Assembly (NCBI GenBank): GCA_937995345.1
Contig: CALKKS010000004.1
Coordinates: 3,875 to 67,874, forward strand
Length of the DNA: 64,000 nucleotides
DNA from: an uncultured Collinsella sp.
GTDB lineage: Bacteria > Actinomycetota > Coriobacteriia > Coriobacteriales > Coriobacteriaceae
Reading direction: 5' to 3'
In this document: one piece after another, positions 8,390 through 17,008 of the stretch
How positions within the stretch are numbered: position 1 is the first letter of the stretch
Layout of the letters: each line of letters opens with the position of its first letter
Made by a program: the position numbers and the translations under genes
The notes under the pieces: model-generated
Databases searched by the model: none
Seen by the model: only the letters and a program-made list of their open reading frames with translations
What the model was told of the DNA's origin: nothing

Positions 8390-9895
8390 ATGTCCAAGAA
8401 GCACCTCGATTTCAAGCGCATGCTTGACGATACTGATTTTTCTGACCCCTCAAGCATCGAGCGCTATGCTGCCAATCTCGATGGCATGACGTTTCGCGAC
8501 ATTCTGGAGCTTGGCATTGCGCCGGAGGGGGAGAGTGCTCCCAAGGACTTCGGGTCCAAGAAGTACAAGGGCGGCATGGGAACCCTTATCGAGGAACGCT
8601 ACTTTGGCTACAAGGCCAACAGCGATGATCGGCCCGATTTTCCCGAGGCAGGCGTTGAACTCAAGGCAACGTGCTTCGACGTGCTCAAGAACGGTCGTAA
8701 ATCCGCCGGCGAGCGCCTCGTTCTGACGATGATTCCTTACGATCGTCCGGTTTCGCTTGACTATGACAACTCGCATCTCAAGACCAAGCTCAGCAATATC
8801 CTGCTGATTTACTACGGCCGCGACAACTCAATCGACAAATACGACCAGCGCATTGAGCGTGCAGTCATGGTCCGTCTGCCCGAAGAGGACATGAAGATTA
8901 TTCGCGCCGACTACGAGAAGATCATTTCGTATATTCAAGATGGTCGCGCGGATGAACTTTCGGAGGGCATGACTACCTACTTAGGCGCCTGCACGAAGGG
9001 CAAAACCGAAGCGAAGATGTGGGTTGACCAGTATTACGAGTACGTCAATACCGATACGGGTGAGATCGAACGCCGCCGCGCAAAGCGTCGCGCCTTTTCA
9101 CTCAAGCGCTCATATATGGACTACGTGCTTCATACCTACGTGCTCGGTGCCCCGCGCGTTGGCGAGAGCATCGTTCAGGCTGGCGACGAACCCGCTGATT
9201 TCGAAAGCTACGTAACCGGGCTTATCGAGCGTCACTATGGTGAGACCGATCGCCAGATTGCGGAGCAGTACGGGTTGGAGTATACGGGCAACAAGGCGCA
9301 ATGGACAACGCTCGTTTACCGCATGCTCGGTATTAAAAACAATGCCGCCGAGGAGTTCGTTAAAGCAGGGATTAGCGTCCGTGCTTGTCGCGTTAATAAG
9401 AGGGGGCACATCGAGCAGGCAATGTCTTTCCCTCCGTTTGAGTTCAAGCAGCTAATCAACGAGGATTGGGAAACGTCTTCCTTCCGTGCGCGCCTTGAGA
9501 CCAACCGTTTCTTCTTTGTCGTGTTCCGTGAGGACCACGAGGGGGAGTGGCGCCTCGACCGCTGTCTATTCTGGGCAATGCCGGCAAACGAAATCGAAGG
9601 TCCCGCAAAAGCTTGCTGGGACGAGACGCGAAAGGTCATTCGTGAGGGCGTTAAGCTCAATCCGTACAGGGATGCGAGCGGAAAGCTCAAGGTGACCAAC
9701 AATCTGCCCGGCATGGCGGACAACCCGATCGTTCACGTTCGCCCGCATACATCAAAGGCAGCCTACAAGTTCGCCGACGGAGCCGAAATTGGCAACATTG
9801 CGAAAAACGCCTACGAGCTGCCCGACGGCCGCTGGATGACCAGACAATCCTTCTGGTTCAATAAAGGCTATCTGGAGCACATCTTGGGACTGTAG
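8390..9895 (+). CDS. Type II restriction endonuclease, Sau3AI/MutH family
   Basis: The 501-residue product matches the size of Sau3AI (about 490). The N-terminal half carries the MutH/Sau3AI active site: GTLIEERYFGYK (E68/E69), then DFPEAGVELK (D83, E90, K92), the D...ExK metal centre. In Sau3AI the C-terminal half is a second, catalytically dead MutH-like domain used in allosteric DNA binding; the C-terminal region here is the right length for that. ATG at 8390 follows GAGAGGA; the upstream in-frame start at 8300 would run across the palindromic promoter. The expected target is GATC, by family knowledge and the paired C5 methylase. Confidence 0.9.
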   Translation: MSKKHLDFKRMLDDTDFSDPSSIERYAANLDGMTFRDILELGIAPEGESAPKDFGSKKYKGGMGTLIEERYFGYKANSDDRPDFPEAGVELKATCFDVLKNGRKSAGERLVLTMIPYDRPVSLDYDNSHLKTKLSNILLIYYGRDNSIDKYDQRIERAVMVRLPEEDMKIIRADYEKIISYIQDGRADELSEGMTTYLGACTKGKTEAKMWVDQYYEYVNTDTGEIERRRAKRRAFSLKRSYMDYVLHTYVLGAPRVGESIVQAGDEPADFESYVTGLIERHYGETDRQIAEQYGLEYTGNKAQWTTLVYRMLGIKNNAAEEFVKAGISVRACRVNKRGHIEQAMSFPPFEFKQLINEDWETSSFRARLETNRFFFVVFREDHEGEWRLDRCLFWAMPANEIEGPAKACWDETRKVIREGVKLNPYRDASGKLKVTNNLPGMADNPIVHVRPHTSKAAYKFADGAEIGNIAKNAYELPDGRWMTRQSFWFNKGYLEHILGL

Positions 9896-9988
9896 CTTTC
9901 AAGCTGGTTGCTCGGCGGTCAAACCCTTTGAACTTGACGTTGCAAACGCGCCTCGAGGCAGGCCTTCGGTATCTTCGAATCGCCCGTC

Positions 9989-11287
9989 CTACGCCCGCAA
10001 CGTCCCAATGGGGAACACGTAGACGTCGTGCTCGGCGTCGTAGCGGCAGAAGGGCGAGGTTGCGGTGATGACGGCGCAGAACTCCGGTTGAGGGTTGCGT
10101 GCGGCGGGGTTCAGAGCGACCTTGCGGCGCAGGCGCTCGATATTGCGGATTCCGTCGCTTACCTTGGATTCGCCGAGCTTGATTTCTATCGCTGCCCAGC
10201 GGCCATCGTTGAGCTCGATGATGGCATCGACCTCAAGCCCGTCGGAGTCGCCATAGTAGTGGAGCGAGCCCGGATGCGAGCCGGGCAGGCACGCGGTGTA
10301 GACGCTCAGGTCGTGAATGCACAGAGACTCAAAGAGCAGGCCAAAAGTCTGGCCGTCCGCAAGGAGCCTCTGGGGATTCATGCCAAGCGCGGCCGCGGGA
10401 ATGGAAGGGTCGGCAAAATAGCGCTTTGGCTTGGTGCGCAGGCGGGACTTTGCGCGGACGGGTGCATCCCAACCGGGCAGATTGACGATCGCATACATGC
10501 TCTCCAGCATATCGAGGTAAAACGCCACGGTCGAAGTTGCCGGCTGGGCGTCACTGTCGCCCAACGAGGCATCTGCCGCGATGGTGTTGAGCGTGGCAGA
10601 GGTCGCAACGTTGCGTGCAAGCGAGGACACGATGTGTCGTGCCGTAGATCCAACGCCACCTTTTTGCGGAACGCTGACTTCGTACATGGCATCGAGATAC
10701 TGGTTAACGACCTCTGCCGCCATTTGGGGGCTAGCCCCGACGAGCGCCGGCCATCCTCCGCAACAAATTGCGTCGGCCAACATGGGCAGCGATCCTGTAT
10801 AGGCGGAAGGTTCGAATGATCCTTCGAATAGATTTTTCAGCGAAACGGACCCCGTCGAAAGCCCGCGCTCCCAAAGTGTCATGGTGCTCATATCGAGACG
10901 CGCTATGCGACCGGCGCCGCTGTGGGTGACAGAGTCTTTTGCCGGTGTTGACGACCCAGTGAGGATAAAGAGGCCCTTCTCGCCGCCGGATGCATCTACG
11001 GCGCGTCGCGTGGCGTCCCACGTCGCGGGGGTCTCCTGCCACTCATCGATGACATGCGGCTTATTGCCCTGAAGGGCGAGCGAAGGATCGGCTTCGACCA
11101 GCGACTTTACGTTTGGGTCGTCAAGATGAACAACGCTCTCACCGAATGCGAGCGCGGTCCATGATTTGCCGCACCATTTGGTGCCCCGAATCTCGACCGC
11201 TCCAAAAATCTGGAGCAGGGTTTGCAGCCGTTCGTCCAAAAGGCGAGGACGGTAGGATTTGGGTTGTTCCGAACCATAAGAAATCAT
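9989..11287 (-). CDS. AAA ATPase with DUF4143-type C-terminal domain
   Basis: The 432-residue product starts ISYGSEQPKSYRPRLLDERL and then has a Walker A (GTKWCGKSW) and a Walker B-like stretch ending in IDEWQE, typical of the standalone ATP-binding/DUF4143 family. The C terminus carries LEVDAIIELNDGRWAAIEIKLG, a PD-(D/E)xK-like pattern (D...ExK) found in that family. ATG at 11287 has GAGAGG upstream; the in-frame extension to 11338 runs through tandem repeats and is rejected. Its function is unknown; members are often scattered in accessory regions and suspected of defence or toxin-like roles. Five 23-bp repeats lie directly upstream. Confidence 0.85.
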   Translation of the reverse strand: MISYGSEQPKSYRPRLLDERLQTLLQIFGAVEIRGTKWCGKSWTALAFGESVVHLDDPNVKSLVEADPSLALQGNKPHVIDEWQETPATWDATRRAVDASGGEKGLFILTGSSTPAKDSVTHSGAGRIARLDMSTMTLWERGLSTGSVSLKNLFEGSFEPSAYTGSLPMLADAICCGGWPALVGASPQMAAEVVNQYLDAMYEVSVPQKGGVGSTARHIVSSLARNVATSATLNTIAADASLGDSDAQPATSTVAFYLDMLESMYAIVNLPGWDAPVRAKSRLRTKPKRYFADPSIPAAALGMNPQRLLADGQTFGLLFESLCIHDLSVYTACLPGSHPGSLHYYGDSDGLEVDAIIELNDGRWAAIEIKLGESKVSDGIRNIERLRRKVALNPAARNPQPEFCAVITATSPFCRYDAEHDVYVFPIGTLRA

Positions 11288-11315
11288 GATTTGATAAACC
11301 TCTCTACCTGCGCAT

Positions 11316-11423
11316 ACTCGATTTCCGAGGATTTCCACACTCGATTTTCGAGGATAATCATACTCGATTTCCGAGGATTTCCATACTCGATTTCCGAGGA
11401 AAACTGGACTCGATTTTCGAGTT
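11316..11423. repeat. Five tandem 23-bp repeats, each with a 13-bp palindrome
   Basis: ACTCGATTTCCGAGGA or its ACTCGATTTTCGAG variant begins at 11316, 11339, 11362, 11385 and 11408, an exact 23-bp period. Each unit contains CTCG-ATTTY-CGAG, an inverted repeat. The array fills the gap between the DUF5710 gene and the DUF4143 ATPase gene, where the ATPase promoter should be. A regulator-binding array is likely. It is not CRISPR: the unit is too short and has only 7-bp spacers. Confidence 0.85.
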
Positions 11424-11428
11424 TTGCC

Positions 11429-12127
11429 CTACAGGTAAATCCCCTCGCACAGGGTTTTGTGGAACTGGGTGTGGTGGTCGCGTGCCCAGGTGAAGAGCGC
11501 TTGGTCGTAGTTGCTCTGGCTGGCGGGGATGCCAAAGACGCCGGCGACTTCTACGCGCACGAACTCCAGCGCGGGTAGCTTGTTGATGGCCGTGAGCGCA
11601 AACGGCGACGTGGGCTCCTCGAACAGGTAATGGCTGCCTTGCAGCGCGCCGCAGCCGGTACAGGTGCTGGAGAGCGATACGGTCTTGGTGGTGCGCGACG
11701 TTGTGGGCTTGTAGCCGCAGCGCTCGCGCAGGTAGTCGCGAATCTCGGCCGGCACGCAGCCCAGCGCGGGGACGATGGCTATGGCGTTGGCGCGGGCGGT
11801 GTCGATCGCGATGTGGCCCGCGTCGTCCATGGCGGGCGCGGCGCTGGGCGCAGCCTTGCTGCCCGAGTCCTCGGCCGCCCGATACGGAATGCCAAAGGCT
11901 GCGACCGTTGTCTGCTCGTGGCACTTCCAACACTCGCGCTTGCCCAGCACCAGGTAGATGTAGGGCGCGCTGGGGTCGGAGCGATCCACGCCGGGCAGCC
12001 ACGCGGCAAAGGGCTCGGGGTTGACGCCATCGGGCACGTACCAGATCTTCTTGGCCCGGTCCCACTTGGCGCCCAGGGCCTTGGCCTTGTCTTTGTGCGA
12101 AAAGGGAACATCGAGCTCGGTGCGCAT
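11429..12127 (-). CDS. DUF5710 domain protein with zinc-ribbon-like cysteine pairs
   Basis: The 232-residue product begins with LDVPFSHKDKAKALGAKWD followed by KKIWYVP, the DUF5710 motif often found in plasmid and phage primase-like or DNA-handling proteins. Two Cys pairs follow, CWKCHEQ and STCTGCGALQG, spaced like a split zinc ribbon. ATG at 12127 has AAAGGAGCC upstream and is preferred over the upstream in-frame start at 12352. The C-terminal part (PASQSNYDQALFTWARDH) is unfamiliar. It is codirectional with the DUF4143 ATPase but separated from it by the 23-bp repeat array. Confidence 0.8.
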   Translation of the reverse strand: MRTELDVPFSHKDKAKALGAKWDRAKKIWYVPDGVNPEPFAAWLPGVDRSDPSAPYIYLVLGKRECWKCHEQTTVAAFGIPYRAAEDSGSKAAPSAAPAMDDAGHIAIDTARANAIAIVPALGCVPAEIRDYLRERCGYKPTTSRTTKTVSLSSTCTGCGALQGSHYLFEEPTSPFALTAINKLPALEFVRVEVAGVFGIPASQSNYDQALFTWARDHHTQFHKTLCEGIYL

Positions 12128-12444
12128 GGCGGCTCCTTTGTGCGGCTTGCGGTGCATGTGCTCCAAGGATACCCCAGCGGCGGGTGTGTGGTCGCCGAGT
12201 GAGCGTTCTGAACGCTCGAGAGGTCGCGGAGCATTTTGGCGAGGGCGCGCCGTCAAGCAAATGGGCAAGTAAATGGTCAGCTTTTGGTCAGTTGAGCGGC
12301 AACCTTGCCAAAAGCTTGACGGATTTGCGTTTAGACGTCGACGAATGAGCACTTTGGTTGCGCCGTGGCAAAAAACTGCTGGTCGTCTGCCGAAAACTCG
12401 CCAGGGTCGCTTGCAGCCGCCGACTCGCGTGCTATCTTCGCGCC
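12128..12444. other. 317-bp divergent intergenic region with a hairpin shared with 42177-42230
   Basis: It separates two divergent genes. GGTCAGCTTTTGGTCAG is followed by ACCTTGCCAAAAGCTTGACGG within about 12275-12325, and GCTTTTGG/CCAAAAGC forms a hairpin. The same two motifs occur in swapped order upstream of the Tad operon. No other feature was seen. Confidence 0.5.
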
Positions 12445-13548
12445 ATGAGGTACTTTATCGTTTCACATAACGCTGCGTTGGCGCTCTTGGCGCACATCCC
12501 GAACCCACGCTTTGGGGATTCGGAACCCGAGGTCGTGTCGATCGCGGGCGCCTGCGCGCTCTGTGACCAGGAGGCGCAGGAGGTTATCGATCGCTATGAC
12601 CTGGGGATTGACGTGCTGGATCTGATGGTGCCGACGCGCGCCGACCGCCGGCGGACCAAGCACGTTAAGACGCATCTGTGCACCAACGAGCTCCCCGCGG
12701 GTTCGTTTATCTCGCTGGGCCACTGGATGGGCGACCTGGATGCGTACGTGTGCTCTCCCGAGCTGGCGTTTTTGCAGGCCGCGCACGATGGCGATGCGGC
12801 GGAGGCTATTTATGCCGGCTATGCCATGACATCGGACTACCGGCTGGATAACCTTGCTCCCGGTGGGGTGACCAGCAGGGATGCGGGCATGCGCGATGGA
12901 AAGCTCACGACCAAGGAGCTCATTGCGGCGTACCTTGACCGGGCGTCAAAGGTGAGAGGCGCCGCCAAGGCGAAGGCGTTGCTTCCGTACGTGGAAGAGG
13001 GCTCACGGTCTCCAAGGGAGTCGGGGCTTTGCATGTTTATGTCGCTGCCTGCGCATTACGGCGGGCTTGCGCTAGGCAAGGCCGAGCTGAACAAGAAGTA
13101 CTTCATTCGCGACGGTTACAACGATGGGCGCAACCGCAAGCTGCGCGTGTTGGAGCGCACGCCCGACATCACGCTTACGGCGAAAGCCGAGGTGGGCCTG
13201 GCTAAAGTAAGGGCTGGCTTGCTGCCCGAAGTGCTGACCGCACTGATTGATTACGACAGCGACGCCATCCATGATGGAAGCGAGAAAATCCACAAGGATG
13301 CCGAGCGCCGCAACGAGCTGCAGATGCTCAATGGGGTTGCGTACTTTACGGTGACGACTGACCAGGCGAGCGACTACGAAAAGCTCGTTCGCCTGTGCGA
13401 ACGCGTCCGGCGCAAGCTGCATCGTCGAAAGCGGCCCATATTTTACAAGCCCATGACTGAGGAAGCGCGATATTTGGCACGGGCGCGCGTCGAGACAAAG
13501 CGGTTTAAGCTCTGGCAGACCGTTATTGAGGCACGTCAGCATTGGTAA
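12445..13548 (+). CDS. Hypothetical protein with a possible Vsr/DUF559-like nuclease-fold C terminus
   Basis: The 367-residue product has no signal or membrane span. In the middle, EEGSRSPRESGL resembles the SPxE-type element that precedes DUF559/Vsr-like domains in actinobacterial proteins. The C-terminal stretch ALIDYDSDAIHDGSEKI, followed by KDAERRNELQMLNG and a long helix, resembles the end of that fold. A full catalytic set is not obvious, so it may be inactive. I chose ATG at 12445 because the upstream in-frame extension looks non-coding. It faces the restriction and DUF4143 genes, which hints at defence, but the function is unknown. Confidence 0.65.
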   Translation: MRYFIVSHNAALALLAHIPNPRFGDSEPEVVSIAGACALCDQEAQEVIDRYDLGIDVLDLMVPTRADRRRTKHVKTHLCTNELPAGSFISLGHWMGDLDAYVCSPELAFLQAAHDGDAAEAIYAGYAMTSDYRLDNLAPGGVTSRDAGMRDGKLTTKELIAAYLDRASKVRGAAKAKALLPYVEEGSRSPRESGLCMFMSLPAHYGGLALGKAELNKKYFIRDGYNDGRNRKLRVLERTPDITLTAKAEVGLAKVRAGLLPEVLTALIDYDSDAIHDGSEKIHKDAERRNELQMLNGVAYFTVTTDQASDYEKLVRLCERVRRKLHRRKRPIFYKPMTEEARYLARARVETKRFKLWQTVIEARQHW

Positions 13549-13924
13549 GTGGGCCTTTGGCGGCGGAGTGGGTGCTGCCGTATTGAAGGTGAATGGTTTC
13601 CCGCGAAGTGAACGAGTGTTTTTGAACCCTCGAAACATCCACACTTTTTGGCGCCAAAACCGCAGGATTCTACCGACAAAACCGCAGGAAATGAGCCGCA
13701 AAAAGTGTCGATGCTTCGGGGGTCCGTTTTGGCGCGTTCACTTCGCGGGAAACCATTCACCCTCGATTTGCGGGGGTCACCCGGATATGGCTGCGAGGCC
13801 CATTCGGGCCTGATCGGGGCGCCCGCTGGGGTTGTTTGGGCGGCTTTGGGCTTGGTTGGGGTGGTTGCTGGCGTTGTCGAAGCGGTTTTGGGTGCCGTGA
13901 CGCCCTCTTGGCTTGGCGGCGTAA
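13549..13924. repeat. Gene-free region with a 174-186 bp inverted-repeat element
   Basis: Perfect 27-bp inverted arms lie at 13588-13614 and 13735-13761 (GGTGAATGGTTTCCCGCGAA outward). Symmetry continues imperfectly inward through ACCC-CGAA-CAT-CACACTTTTT and outward to about 13582-13767. The interior is about 120 bp and encodes nothing plausible, so the element is MITE-like. From 13768 to 13924 the sequence is G/T-rich on the plus strand with no clear gene. Confidence 0.75.
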
Positions 13925-13958
13925 AACAAAACAGCTCAGAGGCGAAGCCTCTGAGCTG
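13924..13958 (-). terminator. Terminator of the tRNA-Val gene
   Basis: CAGCTCAGAGGC and GCCTCTGAGCTG form a perfect 12-bp stem with a GAA loop. On the minus strand it is followed by TTTTGTTT. Confidence 0.85.
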
Positions 13959-13966
13959 CGAACATT

Positions 13967-14041
13967 TGGTGGGCGTTAGAAGATTTGAACTTCTGACCTC
14001 TTCCGTGTCAGGGAAGCGCTCTCCCCCTGAGCTAAACGCCC
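13967..14041 (-). tRNA. tRNA-Val (anticodon GAC)
   Basis: Reading the minus strand, the acceptor GGGCGTT pairs with AACGCCC, followed by A and an encoded CCA. The D-arm TAGCTCAGGGGGAGAGC, the anticodon arm CTTCC-CTGACAC-GGAAG with GAC, and the T-arm AGTTCAAATCT are all in place. Unlike the other three tRNAs in this window it has no hairpin element after its terminator. Confidence 0.95.
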
Positions 14042-14271
14042 GATCAAGGGTGCGCGAGTGCGCAGGGAATAATATAACGGAGCTCCCACCCGGTGGCAAG
14101 AACTATTTTAAAAAACTGGTGAATTGTGGCCCCGTCGGAGCCCGCTGCAGCGCGAACAGCACGCGGAAAGTCGCGTTTGTACCCCCGATGAACTGCACGT
14201 TCGCGTAAAATAATTCCATTATGGGCAAATCGTGCCCAGGCAGTTTACAACGCGGCAAATGGGGGAGGGGC

Positions 14272-15156
14272 ATGTCGGACGCGCGCTCGCTGCGAAAACA
14301 GTTCAATCGCATGCTCGCCACGTTACTGGTGGCCCTTGCTGCTGCCGGAGCCGTAACGTATGCCTGGTACATCTACAACGCCAACCGCCACATCACCGAC
14401 GTCAAGATGGCCGCGGGCACGGGCGTGACCTTCCTCATCTCCAACGAGTACGACGGCGAATACAAAACCAACGCCGGCCTGAGCTTTGTGGGCCTGCTCG
14501 ATCCCGTCTCGACCGACAACGTGCTTAACGGCTTTCAAAAGGTAACGGGCTTTACCGGCGGAACCACGCAGGACTCGCTGTTTGCCAGCATGTTTGGCGC
14601 CGCCGAGCATTCCGATTACTACAAGACTTCCCTGTACCTGGCTACCAACTCGGCCGCAACCGACGTGTACCTGTCGGGCATCGACTTTACCGAGCAAGAT
14701 CCGGCAAATCCCATCTCCACCGCCCTGCGCGTGGGGCTGGTTGCCTATGCTCCAGGGCAGGGCGACACCGTTACGGGCCAGTACATCTTTGAGGTCTCGG
14801 GCGAGCACAATCCCCAAGCGCGTTACAACACGCTCGACGGCAAGGATGCCGGCGAGAGCGAGCAGAATCACCTGGTGCTCGACAGCACCCGCTCCGATGG
14901 AACAACGGTTCATTTTGACCAGCTGACCAGCGCAAACTTCTGCAACTATAACGAAGACACCGGTGTGGTGGGCCTCAAGCAGGCCACGACCAAGATCTGC
15001 AGCCTGCCCGCCGCCGCCAAGGGCGCCAACCGTAGCACGCCCGTGCGCGTGGATGTGTACGTGTGGCTGGAAGGTTGCGACCCCGACTGCACCAACAACC
15101 TTGCCGCCACCAGCCTGCAATCGCTGGCGCTGCGCTTTGCCGGCAAGCGTTCGTAA
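14272..15156 (+). CDS. SipW-class signal peptide protein, first gene of the fibre-like locus
   Basis: The 294-residue product starts at ATG 14272 behind GGGGGAGGGG. The hydrophobic core (ATLLVALAAAGAV) ends in TYAWYIYNANR, a SipW-type junction with Tyr in place of Phe. The mature domain is Thr/Gly/Asn-rich with alternating beta-like segments. Near the end it has VYVWLEGCDPDCTNNL, with two Cys three residues apart, a possible disulfide. The stop is 11 bp from the next paralogue. A TasA-like fibre or matrix subunit is the best guess, based on the signal class and the linked SipW-type peptidases. Confidence 0.85.
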   Translation: MSDARSLRKQFNRMLATLLVALAAAGAVTYAWYIYNANRHITDVKMAAGTGVTFLISNEYDGEYKTNAGLSFVGLLDPVSTDNVLNGFQKVTGFTGGTTQDSLFASMFGAAEHSDYYKTSLYLATNSAATDVYLSGIDFTEQDPANPISTALRVGLVAYAPGQGDTVTGQYIFEVSGEHNPQARYNTLDGKDAGESEQNHLVLDSTRSDGTTVHFDQLTSANFCNYNEDTGVVGLKQATTKICSLPAAAKGANRSTPVRVDVYVWLEGCDPDCTNNLAATSLQSLALRFAGKRS

Positions 15157-15167
15157 GGGGGCTGGAC

Positions 15168-16004
15168 ATGAGTGCGTCGAACATCAAAGACATCCTAGGC
15201 TCGCGCCGTCGCATGGTTGCCGCGGCAGCATGGATGTTGGTGCTGGTGGCCGCCCTGAGTGCCGCTACCTACGCCTGGTTTAGCAACTCGCGTTACACCA
15301 ACGTGACGCCCGTGGCACACACGGTAAGCGACGAGGGCTCCGACCTGCAGATTGGACTTTCGGCCAACGGACCATGGGGCACAACGGCAACGCTTGCCGC
15401 CGCCGACAAAACGCTCTATCCCATCTCGACGGCAGACCTTTCCCGCTTTTGGCGTAGCACGTTCCAAAACGCCGCGGGCATCACGACCGACTACGCCGAC
15501 TGCACCGCGCAGCTGGACGACTACGCTCTCTCGGGCACGCTGTACCTCAAGGGTAGCGATAGCGCGCTCAACGTGTACCTGTATCAGGGCCAGATGAGCG
15601 TGACGAGCGACCCGCAGCTGTTGGCCGCGTTGCGCCTGGGTCTGGTCATCACGACCTCATCGGGCACGCAAGCGCACATCTTTACCTGCGACGACCTGGG
15701 CAGCACCGCGGGTGCCACCAGCAGGCGCACCACCGCGCAAGACGGCGTGGTCGTGGCGGCGGGCGCCTCGGGCTGGACCTACACCGCCGACCCTGCGCGC
15801 GCCATAAGTGCCTACAGCATGGACGGCACCAGCGACACGCCCACGGCGCGCGCGGGCGCCACGCCCATCTGCACACTGGCCGCCAACGAGGTGGCAAGCG
15901 TTCGCTATGTTGTGTACATGGAAGGCTGCGACGCCAATTGCATCGACGAGGCCCAGGCCCGCGATGTGGTGCTGCAGCTTGCCTTTGCCGCGGCCAAGGC
16001 ATAA
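15168..16004 (+). CDS. SipW-class signal peptide protein, second gene of the locus
   Basis: The 278-residue product starts at ATG 15168 (GGGGGCTGGAC upstream). The basic segment GSRRRM leads into a hydrophobic core and SAATYAWFSNSRY. The mature part carries VYMEGCDANCID near the C terminus, the same CDxxC pattern as the gene before it. Shared interior blocks such as LYPISTADL, also seen as LYPVSTFDL in the third protein, show that these proteins share a fold. The gene is tightly packed, with a 15-bp gap to the next one. It is probably a subunit or minor component of the same exported polymer. Confidence 0.85.
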   Translation: MSASNIKDILGSRRRMVAAAAWMLVLVAALSAATYAWFSNSRYTNVTPVAHTVSDEGSDLQIGLSANGPWGTTATLAAADKTLYPISTADLSRFWRSTFQNAAGITTDYADCTAQLDDYALSGTLYLKGSDSALNVYLYQGQMSVTSDPQLLAALRLGLVITTSSGTQAHIFTCDDLGSTAGATSRRTTAQDGVVVAAGASGWTYTADPARAISAYSMDGTSDTPTARAGATPICTLAANEVASVRYVVYMEGCDANCIDEAQARDVVLQLAFAAAKA

Positions 16005-16019
16005 GGGGGGCGAAGCGAC

Positions 16020-17006
16020 ATGGAAGACAAGAAGCACATGCCAGCAGATAACCTCAAGGTCAAAACCGAGAGCACGAGTCCCGCGGGCCCCTCCGGCGCA
16101 GCCGCCGAGTGCTCACACCTCGAGCCCGCCGCCGCCCGCCGTCACGCCCGTCGCGCGCGTGCCTACATCGCGCTCGTTATGGTGGCGCTCGCCGCCACTT
16201 TGGGCGTCGCGACCTACGCCTGGTTTACCAACAACATGAAGGTCAACACCAGCTCGGTGAGCGTGCACAGCGACACGTCCAAGCTGGTGCTGGAGCTGGG
16301 CGACGCCGACGCCGGCAGCTGGTCGCAGCAAGGCGATGCATCTCTGGCCTCCACCGCGAACGGCGCCGTGACGCTCTACCCGGTCTCGACCTTTGACCTC
16401 AACGGCTTTGCTGCCTGCGCGCAAAACAACTCAGCCGGCGATGCCACGGTGTTTGAGCAGGCAAAAGACAACGGCTCTGCCTACTATCACGGCTGGATTG
16501 ACCTGCGTCCCACCATCACGGGCACGGGCGCCAGCAAGGTTAAGGGCAGGGTGAGCCTGTATCTGGCCGAATCGCTGGTTCCGCAGGGTGCTGACGCCGA
16601 GCTGCTGCGCGCGGCCCGCGTGGGCATTAAAGTCTCGAGCGGCAACCAGGTGCTTGCCACCAACATCTTTGAGCTCGATAGCTCCGATGGCGGCCATCGC
16701 GGCGAGCATCCCGCGACCGCGCCTGCGGGCCTGGCGGGCTACGCCGATGGCATGCTGCTGGGCTGGCAAAACGGCCAGCTCGCTTGCAGTGCCAACGTGA
16801 CGCAGGACCCGGCCGCCTTTACGCTGGACACGAGTGAGACGGCCACGCGCCCGCAAAACACGCTTGCCACGCTGGCGCTGGGCCAGACCTATCGCCTCGA
16901 CATCTATTACTACATCGAGGGCACCGACCCCGATAGCGCCGACTACCTGCATCAAGACCCGGGCACCCTGCACCTGGCGCTCTTTGCGACCCTGGACGGT
17001 GAGTAG
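16020..17006 (+). CDS. SipW-class signal peptide protein with a long N-terminal extension, third gene of the locus
   Basis: Of the 328 residues, about 48 precede the hydrophobic core, ending in a basic RRHARRARAY stretch, so the signal has an unusually long cytoplasmic n-region. The junction GVATYAWFTNNMKVNTSS is the canonical SipW type. The C-terminal motif reads YYIEGTDPDSAD, with Ser where paralogues have Cys, so this member cannot form the same disulfide. The interior contains LYPVSTFDLNGF and repeated acidic/Gly segments. It ends 2 bp before the next start. The extension could bind a cytoplasmic partner such as the AAA+ protein, but that is speculation. Confidence 0.85.
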   Translation: MEDKKHMPADNLKVKTESTSPAGPSGAAAECSHLEPAAARRHARRARAYIALVMVALAATLGVATYAWFTNNMKVNTSSVSVHSDTSKLVLELGDADAGSWSQQGDASLASTANGAVTLYPVSTFDLNGFAACAQNNSAGDATVFEQAKDNGSAYYHGWIDLRPTITGTGASKVKGRVSLYLAESLVPQGADAELLRAARVGIKVSSGNQVLATNIFELDSSDGGHRGEHPATAPAGLAGYADGMLLGWQNGQLACSANVTQDPAAFTLDTSETATRPQNTLATLALGQTYRLDIYYYIEGTDPDSADYLHQDPGTLHLALFATLDGE

Positions 17007-17008
17007 CC

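Noticed and set aside
11316..11423. Tandem repeats as a CRISPR array
   Set aside because: The spacers are only 7 bp and nearly constant, and no cas genes are nearby. The layout fits a regulatory array.
13925..14041. tRNA-linked hairpin element at tRNA-Val
   Set aside because: The region beyond its terminator has no inverted T-arm copy and no core similarity, so this tRNA lacks the element.
13536..14099. 187-codon minus-strand ORF between 13.5 and 14.1 kb
   Set aside because: It spans the tRNA-Val gene, its terminator and the MITE-like inverted repeat.
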